In this document: positions 19,000 to 28,550 of the stretch, piece by piece
Layout: each line of letters opens with the position of its first letter
Numbering within the stretch: position 1 is the first letter of the stretch
NCBI GenBank assembly: GCA_021199655.1
Contig: JAJQHQ010000092.1
Coordinates: 1 to 64,000, forward strand
DNA length: 64,000 nt
From: Lachnospiraceae bacterium
Lineage (GTDB): Bacteria; Bacillota; Clostridia; Lachnospirales; Lachnospiraceae
Reading direction: 5' to 3'
The notes under the pieces: model-generated
Databases searched by the model: none
Seen by the model: the letters and a program-made list of their open reading frames with translations, nothing else
Told to the model about the DNA's origin: nothing
Program-made: the position numbers and the translations under genes

Positions 19000-19851
19000 A
19001 TGGCAAAGAATATTGAAAAGGCGGCACAAGCGGTCGAGCAGATGGATATATATTTGCGAGAAAAGTTTGCTCTAAACGATAATGAAGATTCACAGAAAGC
19101 GAAACTTTGGGAGAATACATATATTCATCATCAAATAGAAAAACGTCAGAAGCATGGCACATTTACAATAAATGAACATATCAGAGGAATGGTCTATTCC
19201 ATGCTTAGTTCAAGTGTTTCATGGGACAGGATTGCAAAAGGGATTGATATTGAAACTGGCAGGATAAAGCCTATTGATGATATTTTCGGAGACTATTCCC
19301 CCGAAGCCCTCTTGAAATCTACACCAGAGGAATTAAGAGACAAAATCAAAGATGTAAACTGTGCAAGCTACAGCACAAGAAAACAGATGGAAGCAATGCT
19401 CTACTACAATATTCCAAAATTACAGGCTATATGCAGAAAGTATGATGGAATAGATAACTATTATGAAAGCATTATTCATGCTGACCGTTCAGGATTTAAA
19501 ACACTAATTACAATTCTTTCGGACGCTGAAAGCGATAACAAAATGATTCAGTTAGGGGATGCCCTGACAGCAGAATATCTGCGCAATGTCGGTTATGATA
19601 TGCCAAAGCCAGACAGACATATCCGCAGGATTCTCGGCAGTGAAGTCCTCGGCTGTTCTGACACAGAAACGGTGTCTGTTTTTGAAGCCTTTGACATTAT
19701 TGGAGAGATTGCAAAAGCAATGAACCGACAGTCGGCAGAGGTTGATTATATCTTGTGGTCTTATTGTGCGGATGGTTACGGAGAAATTTGTACCATTCAG
19801 CCAAAATGTAGTGTCTGTAAAGTCATCGAGTATTGTATGAAAGGAAGATAA
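19000..19851 (+). CDS. HhH-GPD superfamily DNA glycosylase-like protein with a Cys4 cluster
   Basis: A 283-residue protein whose C-terminal half matches the helix-hairpin-helix DNA glycosylase pattern. GDALTAEYLRNVGYDMPKPD is the hairpin-loop-Asp region in which the Asp (KPDRH) is the expected catalytic residue. The last 30 residues contain CTIQPKCSVCKVIEYC, a C-x5-C-x2-C-x5-C set very like the [4Fe-4S] loop of endonuclease III. The N-terminal 130 residues are not recognised. The start follows AAGGAAGGAGC. It opens the long rightward operon. Base excision repair, anti-restriction or attack on modified bases of a competitor are all possible. Confidence 0.75.
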   Translation: MAKNIEKAAQAVEQMDIYLREKFALNDNEDSQKAKLWENTYIHHQIEKRQKHGTFTINEHIRGMVYSMLSSSVSWDRIAKGIDIETGRIKPIDDIFGDYSPEALLKSTPEELRDKIKDVNCASYSTRKQMEAMLYYNIPKLQAICRKYDGIDNYYESIIHADRSGFKTLITILSDAESDNKMIQLGDALTAEYLRNVGYDMPKPDRHIRRILGSEVLGCSDTETVSVFEAFDIIGEIAKAMNRQSAEVDYILWSYCADGYGEICTIQPKCSVCKVIEYCMKGR

Positions 19852-19856
19852 TTCTC

Positions 19857-20879
19857 ATGAGCGAAGAAAAGGATATTGAGATTGTAAAGAAAATATTAGA
19901 TTGTGAAGAACGGCTTTCAAGCGCAAATGACGAACTCGGTAAAATAAGGAATACATCTTACTCTGAAAAGAAGCCTGCTGAACCTGTACGAATGTCAGAT
20001 GATAAACTTGCACCACCGATTCCGCCACTCAAAAGCGATAAGAAAAAGGCATTCGGACCATATATTGTTTGCGTTGTCTTATCTGTTGTTGGCACTATTT
20101 TTCATATTGGCTTCATAACAAGTCTAATGACATTTTTGACTTTCTTAGCTATTATCTGGATAGCTGTCTACTTCGTCAGATTAAGCAAAGAAAGAAAACA
20201 ACATGCAGATACGGTCAGAAACTCACCTGCATATAAAACGCAATGGGAAAATGCGAAAAAACAAGAAGATGAACGATATAAAATAGCAGTGAAATACTAT
20301 GAAGAAACAACGTATCCACAATGGAAAGAAAAATATGATATATGGAAAAAAGAATACGATGAAAAGTATTCTACCGCATGGAACAAAGTTACCGCACTAC
20401 AAGCAGAGCGTAGACAGTTATACTCTTCTTATCCTCAAATTCCAGTCTGGTGTCAGAGCAAAAGTGCGATGGTATTTTTGGAAACTATAATGTCAATGTA
20501 TAACTGCGACTTAAATTATGCTATTGCTAAATATAGAGATAAACTGGAAGCAGAAGAACGGGAAAAGGCAAGACGAGAAGCAGAACGAGAAGCACGTCTC
20601 CAACGAGAAGCGGAAGAAAGCTACTCTGATCAGGGCGGCAGCTTTATAAGAGACGTTGCGGCTGTGGGTCTTGGCGTTGCGGCTGGAAATAAAATATCAG
20701 GAGTAGGCGGCAAAAAGGACAATAGCAGTTCGAGAGAAAAAGCGGCAGCGTATACATGTTCGCCAAGCTGTCCTAGAAAAGGAAAAGGATATGGAAAATC
20801 CAGATGTGAATTAAACCCGAACACGTGTGGATATGGATTAAGATATACTGATGATACATTATTGAGAAGCCGTAGATAG
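19857..20879 (+). CDS. Unknown membrane protein with coiled coil and Cys-rich tail
   Basis: Not recognised. The 340-residue protein has two adjacent membrane segments near residues 65-105 (YIVCVVLSVVGTIFHIGFIT and FLTFLAIIWIAVYFV), then a long charged coiled coil including EEREKARREAEREARLQ. A Gly-rich hydrophobic patch (AAVGLGVAAGNKISGVGG) comes before a C-terminal CSPSCPRKGKGYG region with four cysteines, possibly a metal site. The start follows AAGGAAG, 5 bp after the previous stop. Likely membrane-anchored with a large cytoplasmic part. Confidence 0.7.
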   Translation: MSEEKDIEIVKKILDCEERLSSANDELGKIRNTSYSEKKPAEPVRMSDDKLAPPIPPLKSDKKKAFGPYIVCVVLSVVGTIFHIGFITSLMTFLTFLAIIWIAVYFVRLSKERKQHADTVRNSPAYKTQWENAKKQEDERYKIAVKYYEETTYPQWKEKYDIWKKEYDEKYSTAWNKVTALQAERRQLYSSYPQIPVWCQSKSAMVFLETIMSMYNCDLNYAIAKYRDKLEAEEREKARREAEREARLQREAEESYSDQGGSFIRDVAAVGLGVAAGNKISGVGGKKDNSSSREKAAAYTCSPSCPRKGKGYGKSRCELNPNTCGYGLRYTDDTLLRSRR

Positions 20880-21023
20880 CACCTATAAACTTTTTTTTGC
20901 TTAGTGCTTGCTCTGCCTTTTCGGACATATTACTTTTGAAACCTTTGATATCAACAGTCTTGTCATAAAGATATAGTCAGTAGTTGTTGGCTGAAATAAA
21001 AGCTATGAAATGGAGGAAAAACA

Positions 21024-21917
21024 ATGAGTAACGACAACATTTTTGATTCATTTTTTAACTGGACTAAGGATTTTTTACCCAAAAGCCTTGAAAAGAAAAT
21101 TGCGAAAAAACAATTTTATGAAGAAGAATTTCTTCTCTCTGTAGAAAAATATGAGGATTCTGATTTAACTGATGAAAGGTATATGAATCATTTGAGTATG
21201 CTTTCACACGGGATATTTGACATAGAATTATATGTAGACCACATTTGGACGGGAAAGGATCTTCCTTGCTGGCAATTAAAGGTTAATCTCGGAGATAAGG
21301 TTGCATACGAAAGATGCGAAAGAGAAAAAGCCGAAAATAAAGAATGGCTTTGTAGCTTAGAAAAAGGTGTTTTTGACGGTACCGCTCGTAATAACCATTT
21401 AGAGGATATTTTAATAGTTTTCAAAAAATGGATAGAACCATCTTCCGAATTAGACGAAAATGAAAGTATATATGAGTGGTTTTTCCGTTGGGCTTCTATC
21501 TTTATTCAGGAGAAAAGGAATAACCAAAAAGGAAAGAGTAACGAGCCTGAAGAAAAATATATGTATTATGTTGACACTGAGATTGATGGTGAAGAAATGC
21601 TTGAACAGGTTTCCTTAGATGAATTAACTGAACTTTGGCAATTTGATATCGCGATTATTTCAAATCCTTCTTGTGATTCTTCGGATTGGTTTGTTCGGTT
21701 AGACCTTTCTAATTCAGAAATAGACCTTTCAAGCCTTTTAAACGAAAAAACATCACATTCCTCTGTTCCATTGAGGAAAGACGATAATTTAGATGTAAAA
21801 CTTCAAAAAAAATATAATGGAGTTACTTCCATTCTGGCACAGTCCGATTGCGAACACTTAGAAGATGCTTTTAGTGTGATTAGCGAGTTTATTGAAACAC
21901 GCTCAGAAAAGGCTTAG
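21024..21917 (+). CDS. Unknown acidic protein, 297 residues
   Basis: Not recognised. It is soluble, acidic and rich in Glu/Asp/Ser/Trp, with no signal peptide. The start follows TGGAGG at 7 bases. It comes after a 144-bp gap that may contain its own promoter. Low GC like its neighbours. It belongs to the cargo part of the spoVT element and has no visible motif for DNA binding or catalysis. Confidence 0.65.
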   Translation: MSNDNIFDSFFNWTKDFLPKSLEKKIAKKQFYEEEFLLSVEKYEDSDLTDERYMNHLSMLSHGIFDIELYVDHIWTGKDLPCWQLKVNLGDKVAYERCEREKAENKEWLCSLEKGVFDGTARNNHLEDILIVFKKWIEPSSELDENESIYEWFFRWASIFIQEKRNNQKGKSNEPEEKYMYYVDTEIDGEEMLEQVSLDELTELWQFDIAIISNPSCDSSDWFVRLDLSNSEIDLSSLLNEKTSHSSVPLRKDDNLDVKLQKKYNGVTSILAQSDCEHLEDAFSVISEFIETRSEKA

Positions 21918-22099
21918 AAACCATATAAGCAAAAACAGTTCGTTACATTTATATTTTTTGACCGTGGAAATTCCATCAAAAACATGGCAAAATACGGTTA
22001 AAACTATAAACGAAATAGTTGACTTCTTTTCGTTTATATCTTATAATATAAATGTATCGAACATATGTTCTATATTTGCAAACGAAAAGAGGATTATAC

Positions 22100-22831
22100 A
22101 TGAGCGAAAACTTGTATTTATTATTTAGTTACTACGGCATAAAACCGAATGACACTTGCACTGAAATCATCAAAAAGACAGCTTACAAGTCTTTTGCTTC
22201 TTTTTGCAGACGCATTTCCTTTTACGGCTCTACAGCATCCGATGATAAGAATAGAATCGTAAAAGAAACAAATGATCTGTTGTCGGAAAGGATTCCGCAA
22301 TTTTTGAACGCTGTCAAAACCGAGAATGACAGTCAGGAATTTTTTGACATGAAGCATAAAGAATTATGCGAGGAAATGATTCAGTTATTTGAATCCACGG
22401 GCGAATTGACTTATGGCATTGCGCAAAGATGGCTGAATCAGACATTGCAAAATCTGGTTGTGATTGATAGCAATATGTCTATTTCTTCACTTCCCATTGC
22501 GGACACGAAGAAATATTATCATGTCCCTGTAGAAAAAGCGGTGTTATCAGTAGCAGCCAGCAAGAGAAAAGATAAATATAAAAACGGATTAAACATTCCA
22601 TGCGCACCATTAAACCATGACGAGCCGACAGTTTATCAAATGGACTGGTATAGTCCTGCCAAGACACAGCCTTTTGAAAAATGGGAATATCAGGAGTACA
22701 AAGATTTTCAAATTGCTGTACGAGATAGAATCAAAGAACTTTCGTCGAAGCAGGAGAAAGTTTGCGATACTCCTTTAGATTGGTCTTTCCGTGCGACATT
22801 AGAAGCGGCAGAGCCGAGATATTCTCTTTAA
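22100..22831 (+). CDS. Unknown protein, 243 residues
   Basis: Not recognised. The chosen ATG (MSENLYLLFSYYG) follows AAAAGAGGATTATAC; the ORF track starts 16 codons earlier. The N-terminal half reads as helical and charged; the C-terminal half contains PCAPLNHDEPTVYQMDWYSP and ends with a short charged segment. No membrane segment. A 31-bp gap separates it from the next gene, so they are probably cotranscribed. Confidence 0.65.
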   Translation: MSENLYLLFSYYGIKPNDTCTEIIKKTAYKSFASFCRRISFYGSTASDDKNRIVKETNDLLSERIPQFLNAVKTENDSQEFFDMKHKELCEEMIQLFESTGELTYGIAQRWLNQTLQNLVVIDSNMSISSLPIADTKKYYHVPVEKAVLSVAASKRKDKYKNGLNIPCAPLNHDEPTVYQMDWYSPAKTQPFEKWEYQEYKDFQIAVRDRIKELSSKQEKVCDTPLDWSFRATLEAAEPRYSL

Positions 22832-22862
22832 AACATATTTATAAGGTCAGGGAGTGGAATAA

Positions 22863-23963
22863 ATGACGGAGAAGCAGATCAAGGAAAACATAATCAATAT
22901 TGTAGATTCAACGTATATGAAGAATTACCTGTTAGAAAAACAGAACGAAATCAAAATTTCAGAATATGTTGAATTGATTGCTACCGCTCCACTTTCACTA
23001 AAAAGAAAAGCGGCGCTATTAACTGATTTGCTAAAGGTTTCCATGAGTGAAGAAGATTTTCAATATACAAGTGAAAGCCTGCAAATGGTACAAACCGCTT
23101 TAGAGCGATTATATCAGGTAGACAGGACACAAACCTTATTATTACTGACCTGTGTAGACATTGAAAAAGGGGAACCGTGTTTGTTTGATGCGGTTCCCGT
23201 TCTGTCTTATAAGGGAGCATTGCAATACATTCAACAGAATTATAGGAACGTTGCAGAGGATGATTCCATACCAGATGATACTGAATGTGATTTTTATTTT
23301 CGACTTGAATCCTACCGCATAGAAGATAATGACACCCTATCACAGCAGGATTGTTATATCTTAACTCCAAGTGGCGAAGTTCAGTATTTCAGAAGTGACT
23401 TTGATATAAAGGCGAATACTCGTTATATTATGAATCCCAAGCCCACGCTTTTTTATATGCATGGCACAGGGGCAGAATACGCCATGACACCTTATGAGCC
23501 GGGCGATATTCTATTTATCAACTGCCGCCCCTATAATTTACCATCCTATTGCTTGATTTATCATATCAACCAAGATGCGCCGAGAGATTGCTGTAGTTTG
23601 CGTTGCTTTTATCCTGCATTCGATGGAATAATTGGCGAGGGTGCGTTGAAACACGGTCATTTTTCAACAATGGAATCTGATTATTATACAGATTGTTTTA
23701 TGTCACCGTTATTCCGTGCGGAACTGTATACTGGAGAACTTCCAGAATCATGTTCTTTTATGAAGTCGGTCAGTCTGATTTTAAAGGAATATCCTGAACT
23801 CGGAAAAGATATTGATTCCCTTATGTGGAAATATGGAGAAGATTTTTCCATACATTCAGGAAGTGATTATAAAAGCATCCATGGAATTACAGAGGAAAGA
23901 TGGAACAAAATCACAGAATACTGCCAAGAATACGCTCAAAATAAGAAAGCCAAGAACAAATAA
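22863..23963 (+). CDS. Unknown element protein, paralogue of the 24.6-25.7 kb gene
   Basis: A 366-residue protein without a recognised family. Its second half shares a layout with the gene at 24596-25720: a PFKRGDIV/PYEPGDILF-type strand, a central region with short Cys-containing segments, then YTGELPESC followed by a K/SL helix. The paired occurrence suggests duplication within the element. It is soluble and slightly acidic. The start follows GGGAGTGGAATAA. It directly precedes the small recombinase gene. Confidence 0.65.
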   Translation: MTEKQIKENIINIVDSTYMKNYLLEKQNEIKISEYVELIATAPLSLKRKAALLTDLLKVSMSEEDFQYTSESLQMVQTALERLYQVDRTQTLLLLTCVDIEKGEPCLFDAVPVLSYKGALQYIQQNYRNVAEDDSIPDDTECDFYFRLESYRIEDNDTLSQQDCYILTPSGEVQYFRSDFDIKANTRYIMNPKPTLFYMHGTGAEYAMTPYEPGDILFINCRPYNLPSYCLIYHINQDAPRDCCSLRCFYPAFDGIIGEGALKHGHFSTMESDYYTDCFMSPLFRAELYTGELPESCSFMKSVSLILKEYPELGKDIDSLMWKYGEDFSIHSGSDYKSIHGITEERWNKITEYCQEYAQNKKAKNK

Positions 23964-23981
23964 TGAAAGGACGGTATGTAG

Positions 23982-24599
23982 ATGATTTACGGTTATGCCA
24001 GATGCTCAACGAATGAAGAATTGCAGGATATCAATCGACAGGTTCGAGAACTAAAGCAACAGGGCGCAACAGATGAAACTATCTACTTAGAATACGAAAG
24101 CGGAACAAAAGTAAATCGCACTGAATTAAACAGGCTTCTGGACGTGGTAAAAACAGGTGATACAATTCTTGCAACAGAAGTCAGCCGTATTACACGCAGT
24201 ACAAAACAATTATGCGATATTGTTGAATTGGCAAAAGAGCGGAAACTAAAACTGGTATTAGGGACTTTCATTGTAGACTGTACGAAAGAGTTAGACCCAA
24301 TGACAGAGGGTATGCTAAAAATGATGGGCGTGTTTGCAGAACTGGAACGTAATATGATAAGCCAGAGGGTCAAAAGCGGAATGAAAAATGCAAAAGCGAA
24401 AGGAAAGGTTGTTGGAAGACCTGCAACTACAGCAGATAATATTCCTCCGATTTTTTATAGATATTATCCCGAATATAAGAGCGGAAAATACAGCAAAAAA
24501 GAGTTGTCAAGGCTCTGCTCATTATCTTATCCTACAATCTACAAGTATTTAAGCATCGTAGAGGGAGAAAACACATTAAAAGGAGCGGCTCAAAAATGA
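23982..24599 (+). CDS. Small serine recombinase (resolvase/invertase type)
   Basis: A 205-residue site-specific recombinase. The catalytic serine lies in IYGYARCSTNEELQDINRQ; the active-site arginine region follows in ATEVSRITRSTKQLCDIVEL, and the E helix includes GVFAELERNMISQRVKSG. A C-terminal helix-turn-helix (KKELSRLCSLSYPTIYKYL) gives DNA recognition. This size class resolves dimers or inverts short segments, and it is distinct from the large recombinase at the right end. Its stop overlaps the next start (ATGA). It could resolve multimers of the replicating circle. Confidence 0.9.
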   Translation: MIYGYARCSTNEELQDINRQVRELKQQGATDETIYLEYESGTKVNRTELNRLLDVVKTGDTILATEVSRITRSTKQLCDIVELAKERKLKLVLGTFIVDCTKELDPMTEGMLKMMGVFAELERNMISQRVKSGMKNAKAKGKVVGRPATTADNIPPIFYRYYPEYKSGKYSKKELSRLCSLSYPTIYKYLSIVEGENTLKGAAQK

Positions 24600-25720
24600 A
24601 TGTGTATCGCTACATCAATTCAAAGGACGTGCGGAGTTATGCAGAAGAAATAGAATATCATTTCAGCACACCTGAAACGGCTTTTCTTGTCTATCACAGT
24701 GATGGAAAAACATTGGAAGAACGGATGCAGGCATGGCAGGAAATTATATCCACTATGCCCGACTGCCAGATAGAGAAAAGAAACTGGTTAGGCGCAACGG
24801 ACAGTTTTCTTTCTGTATTGTCCGACTACATAGAATTACAAAAGCGGAAAATCAAATCATTTTCTGTGGGAAATGGCTATGTGTACCGTTACTCTACATA
24901 TGAGCGCTCTTATAATGGCTTGATGGACTGGAACGACCAAGAGGATATTTTCTTTTCTGATTATGATTCTTGTGTCAATTATTGTAAAAAGTACGAACTG
25001 GCAGAAGATGGAATAGAGAAAATCCGAATCTATAAAGGCAAGCTGAACCCGACTACAGATGAGATTGCAACCAACAGAGCGGGCGGTTATATCGAATTAT
25101 CAATGCAATGGGATATTTTAGAAATTGACACTGCCCTTGCTTATGATAAAGACACATACACATTAGATTTGGATTGTATGTTTAACGGAATGTGTTTCAA
25201 CTTTCCGACACCATTTAAACGTGGGGATATTGTTACTACTCACGGTACCAGAGAATGTAACGGCATTCCGTTTGTGTTCTCCTATATTTCTACATGGGAT
25301 TCAAAAGAGATGTTCAAAAGAGGATTTCATGCAAATGAATGCCCGTGGAATAAGGGGTGGGAAGAATACGACAAATGCAGAGAGAACCTGTTAAAAAATG
25401 GAGACTTAACAGATATGCACGTCCTCGGCGTTCTCTCCGATCAAGGCAAACTGTATCAGGATAACATTCTGATAGTTCCTACAGACTTAGAATACTACAC
25501 AGGCGAATTAGAGGGATGTAACAGACAGTTAAAACCTCTCTCCTTATACGAAAAGGGAGAAATCGACTATGAACTGTTAGTCAATAGCTGTTTTTCAATT
25601 CGTGCGGAGGAAATGGCTAAAGAAATCCGGGCAGACTGCATCCGTCCATATCGTCGGGAGATAATGGAGAAAATAGGTGTTGTTTCTGCCGATGATACAG
25701 CGAAGCCAAACAAGACATGA
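24596..25720 (+). CDS. Unknown element protein, paralogue of the 22.9-24.0 kb gene
   Basis: A 374-residue protein of unknown function, translationally coupled to the small recombinase by a 4-bp overlap. The middle contains MFNGMCFNFPTPFKRGDIVT and ILIVPTDLEYYTGELEGC, matching the corresponding region of the 22863 gene. Numerous Trp/Tyr/Cys residues, no membrane segment. The coupling to a recombinase does not by itself indicate a role in recombination. Confidence 0.65.
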   Translation: MNVYRYINSKDVRSYAEEIEYHFSTPETAFLVYHSDGKTLEERMQAWQEIISTMPDCQIEKRNWLGATDSFLSVLSDYIELQKRKIKSFSVGNGYVYRYSTYERSYNGLMDWNDQEDIFFSDYDSCVNYCKKYELAEDGIEKIRIYKGKLNPTTDEIATNRAGGYIELSMQWDILEIDTALAYDKDTYTLDLDCMFNGMCFNFPTPFKRGDIVTTHGTRECNGIPFVFSYISTWDSKEMFKRGFHANECPWNKGWEEYDKCRENLLKNGDLTDMHVLGVLSDQGKLYQDNILIVPTDLEYYTGELEGCNRQLKPLSLYEKGEIDYELLVNSCFSIRAEEMAKEIRADCIRPYRREIMEKIGVVSADDTAKPNKT

Positions 25721-25732
25721 CAGGAATGAGAA

Positions 25733-26512
25733 ATGCACTTATACAAACTGACAGGCGCAGACAACCAGACATATCTGTCTGAAAAGAAAGGCTTATTCGG
25801 CGGTCATAATAAGCTGAAAATTTATGGCAGACTGGATTGTCCGTCTGCTCTCCGTCACATAAAAAACGGAAACTATATACAACACAGGGTATTTTTTGAA
25901 GATGAAGCAACGGCACTGGCTGCCGGTTACAGACCTTGCGGAATCTGCATGAAAGAACATTATAACTTATGGAAAAGAGGTACATTGATGATGAAAGCGC
26001 TAAAAGCAACTCCCATTTTAAAAGACGGAATTATTTGCTCTGTTCAGTTAGCGAATGGAGAAGAGAAATATTTCAGAGCAGAAACATTAAATAACTGCCA
26101 GATTGAAACAAAATTGCAAGGTGGTATAGAATACTGCCACATTGAAATTGAAGATGATGACTGCATTATCATTATGTCTGACGAAAATTCACAATGGGGA
26201 TATACCATTGTTTGGAACTATGCTCAAGATAAATTGATACATCTGACAAATACTCCCTACGTGACCGCTTCTGCTATCATGGATTCAAATGTTATCAATA
26301 TGTATCTGGTTCAATATTGGGGGCATCCTGCGGACTTGTGGTATAGTGTTGCACCATTACAGATGATTGATTCTGAATATGAACCTGACATGAAGCCGCT
26401 TCATATGCCTGTTGATGATTCTGTATCAGATATTTCATCATGTAAAATCACGATACAGAATAATAGCGTGCTTTTCCAAGCAGGGAAGCAAGAGAAAAGC
26501 ATCAAAATATAA
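25733..26512 (+). CDS. Protein with Ada-like zinc-binding N-terminal domain
   Basis: The N-terminal 85 residues of this 259-residue protein look like the metal-binding domain of Ada: an early Cys in YGRLDCPSA, then VFFEDEATALAAGYRPCGIC, where Ada has FFDSAEEAEAAGFRPCKRC. In Ada this Cys4 zinc site takes methyl groups from DNA phosphotriesters. Only three clear Cys of the four are seen in the same spacing, so activity is uncertain. The rest (WGYTIVWNYAQDKLIHL) reads as beta-rich and is not recognised. It may be a small DNA-lesion or DNA-binding protein of the element, like the HhH-GPD protein upstream. Confidence 0.65.
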   Translation: MHLYKLTGADNQTYLSEKKGLFGGHNKLKIYGRLDCPSALRHIKNGNYIQHRVFFEDEATALAAGYRPCGICMKEHYNLWKRGTLMMKALKATPILKDGIICSVQLANGEEKYFRAETLNNCQIETKLQGGIEYCHIEIEDDDCIIIMSDENSQWGYTIVWNYAQDKLIHLTNTPYVTASAIMDSNVINMYLVQYWGHPADLWYSVAPLQMIDSEYEPDMKPLHMPVDDSVSDISSCKITIQNNSVLFQAGKQEKSIKI

Positions 26513-26533
26513 GTAGGATGGGGAAATTATATC

Positions 26534-26893
26534 ATGCCATTGAGAGGTGTCTTTTGGGATGTAGACGGTTGTTTGTATGCATTCCCATTTAAGGATAATT
26601 ATTTAGAGATAGGCGTTGCAAAGTCGGGGAATACCTATGCGCATAAAAAGCTATGGACGGAAATCAAGCCAAAAGGTTGCCGTCTGCCATATAACTATTA
26701 TCCCAGAGGGCGTGTAGAAGTTACATCCAAGGGGAAAGCGCTCATCTATATGAATCCATATGTTGATGAAAGTTTACTCCCTGAAATTAAGAAAACGTTT
26801 GAAATGAATGATAGTTATAGAATCATTTATGATAACAGCTTTCATTACAAGTGTCATGTGGATAATGACTGGAAAGCAGATTATTCAAAATGA
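26534..26893 (+). CDS. Unknown small protein, 119 residues
   Basis: Not assigned. It begins RGVFWDVDGCLYAFPFKD; DVDG recalls HAD enzymes, but the remaining HAD motifs are absent and the length is too short. The second half (YYPRGRVEVTSKGKALIYMN, then DESLLPEIKKTF) recalls a family of small gut-Clostridia proteins of unknown role. The start follows GATGGGGAAATTATATC. It sits in the same-strand series of element genes. Confidence 0.6.
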   Translation: MPLRGVFWDVDGCLYAFPFKDNYLEIGVAKSGNTYAHKKLWTEIKPKGCRLPYNYYPRGRVEVTSKGKALIYMNPYVDESLLPEIKKTFEMNDSYRIIYDNSFHYKCHVDNDWKADYSK

Positions 26894-26912
26894 TTATGCA
26901 GGAGGGAAATCA

Positions 26913-27791
26913 ATGAATGATAAATTCAACACAGAAATAATAAACATTGAACTTCATTTTGAGCCTGCGCCTGTTTCTGCTGTGAGGTCGAGTATTTTAC
27001 CACTGGATACAAGACCGAAAGCATACACCGTTAACGACCAGAACATGGCGGACTATGATGCTTTCGTATTAAACATTTGCGGAATTGTTGAATGCTCTGG
27101 ATATACGATAGAGAAAGAGCAACTGCATTATTTTGACAGTTACGTTATTTGTCGTTCTGACGCAAATAATAATAAGCAACAGAGGTATGCCATTTATATA
27201 AAGATAACCGATAATGTTGCAGAGCAGTTTACTACCGCTACTACAGTCAAATTTCGATTCAAAAATATCACGATAAATAATCTCTGCTTTACCTCTTATG
27301 AGGATGCTTTGGAATATCTGGAAGAGAAACTTGATTCCGAGGGGGAAAATCTGCTTACATATTCTTCATCCAGAATCAATCCAAGAATGTGCGACAAGTA
27401 CAATATCAACATAGAAATTGAACAGAGGATTTCAGAGGACGAGTTAAGAAATTTTCCCGGGTCTATCCCACATATGCGGATATGTTTAGATTTGTCGGAA
27501 AATCCAAAACAATATGCTTATATTCGACTTGATAAACCGGAATATTTACCAGAATGCCAGTCAGCAGACATCAGCAAAAAGAAAGCCGCTATCATAGATG
27601 TATTATCCTCTCCGTGGCATCGTTATCTGATGCAGTCTCATAACACAAATCAGGTGCGAACTGCGACAGGTTACGAAGCAGCTGTAAACATTTGGATTGA
27701 CACATATTCTGATAACAATATGTTTAGCGATGCTGTATTCCAATATGATGAAAATGGTTTCCCTGTTATGCCGGATTATTCTTTACTTTAG
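26913..27791 (+). CDS. Unknown protein, last gene of the element operon
   Basis: A 292-residue protein not recognised from its motifs. It is acidic, soluble, with alternating strand-like and helical segments; no Cys cluster and no nucleotide-binding loop. The ATG at 26913 follows GGAGGG; the ORF track starts 35 codons earlier inside the previous gene. A large inverted repeat follows 29 bp after its stop codon and marks the end of the operon. Confidence 0.65.
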   Translation: MNDKFNTEIINIELHFEPAPVSAVRSSILPLDTRPKAYTVNDQNMADYDAFVLNICGIVECSGYTIEKEQLHYFDSYVICRSDANNNKQQRYAIYIKITDNVAEQFTTATTVKFRFKNITINNLCFTSYEDALEYLEEKLDSEGENLLTYSSSRINPRMCDKYNINIEIEQRISEDELRNFPGSIPHMRICLDLSENPKQYAYIRLDKPEYLPECQSADISKKKAAIIDVLSSPWHRYLMQSHNTNQVRTATGYEAAVNIWIDTYSDNNMFSDAVFQYDENGFPVMPDYSLL

Positions 27792-27820
27792 AGAATTAGA
27801 AAACTGCTAACATCTACACC

Positions 27821-27871
27821 TTGATAGTAGGGAGTTCATGTGAAAAACTCATGTGGACTCCCTACTATCAA
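27821..27871. repeat. Long inverted repeat closing the element operon
   Basis: TTGATAGTAGGGAG and CTCCCTACTATCAA are perfect 14-bp arms; inner TTCATG/CATGTGGA bases extend pairing. Neither side carries a U-run, so it is not a typical intrinsic terminator. It lies between the operon and the convergent XRE gene. Confidence 0.75.
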
Positions 27872-27915
27872 AAAGAGATATATAATCATAGGCTATTTTC
27901 GACACGGAATCTTAT

Positions 27916-28497
27916 TTATTCTGAAAATAGTTTCTTATTTTTACGGAAAACACTAATATCTTTCACGATGTTCATTATTTTGGATTCTATTAGTTCTTTT
28001 GATGCATTTTCCAGATAAGGAACTGCGCCTTCTGGCGGAATATCAAATATTTCAGCGATTCTTTCCGCATCTTCATTTGGGATAGAAAACTTTTTGTCGT
28101 TGAAGTTATAAGCGTATTGAAAAATTTGCTTTAACAAGTCATAAAAACATTCGTGTTTCAGTATCTGGTTCATAATATCAAATATTCTATAATCTCTTTC
28201 CCTAATATTAACAATGGATTCTACAGCATATGAGGAAAGGTCAGTTACTGTCTTTAAATCCATTATTTCATGGGACTTAACATCAAATTCACATAATAGA
28301 TAACCTATTTCGCAATGAAATATATTACACATCTGGTCGAGGAAATCAATATCCGGAAGACTTTCACCTTTTTCCCATTTTGCGATGAGTTGACGAGTGC
28401 AACACAATTTTTCTGCTAATGCTTCTTGTGTTGGGTAGTCGGATTTTTTTCTTTCGTCTCGGATTCTTTTGCCAATTTTTTCATGATTGTATTCCAT
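27916..28497 (-). CDS. XRE-family regulator with C-terminal sensor-like region
   Basis: A 193-residue regulator. Residues about 8-65 form the helix-turn-helix: IGKRIRDERKKSDYPTQEAL then CTRQLIAKWEKGESLPDIDF. The C-terminal 120 residues are helical and not assigned, perhaps oligomerisation or signal sensing. An ATGTTAT-N6-ATAACAT palindrome lies 34 bp upstream of its start and is the probable operator for autoregulation and for the divergent small gene at 28792. It is the second such regulator in the element and sits close to the recombinase, so it may control excision. Confidence 0.88.
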   Translation of the reverse strand: MEYNHEKIGKRIRDERKKSDYPTQEALAEKLCCTRQLIAKWEKGESLPDIDFLDQMCNIFHCEIGYLLCEFDVKSHEIMDLKTVTDLSSYAVESIVNIRERDYRIFDIMNQILKHECFYDLLKQIFQYAYNFNDKKFSIPNEDAERIAEIFDIPPEGAVPYLENASKELIESKIMNIVKDISVFRKNKKLFSE

Positions 28498-28530
28498 GTC
28501 ATCATCCCTTTTATAGATATTTTTTAAAGC

Positions 28531-28550
28531 ATGTTATCATTATATAACAT
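28531..28550. promoter_or_regulatory. Candidate operator between divergent XRE and small genes
   Basis: ATGTTAT and ATAACAT are perfect 7-bp arms with a 6-bp spacer, 34 bp from the XRE start codon. The 294-bp gap that holds it contains no gene. Confidence 0.65.

Noticed and set aside
27821-27871. Intrinsic terminator after the element operon
   Set aside because: Strong arms but no U-run on either strand; kept as an inverted repeat.
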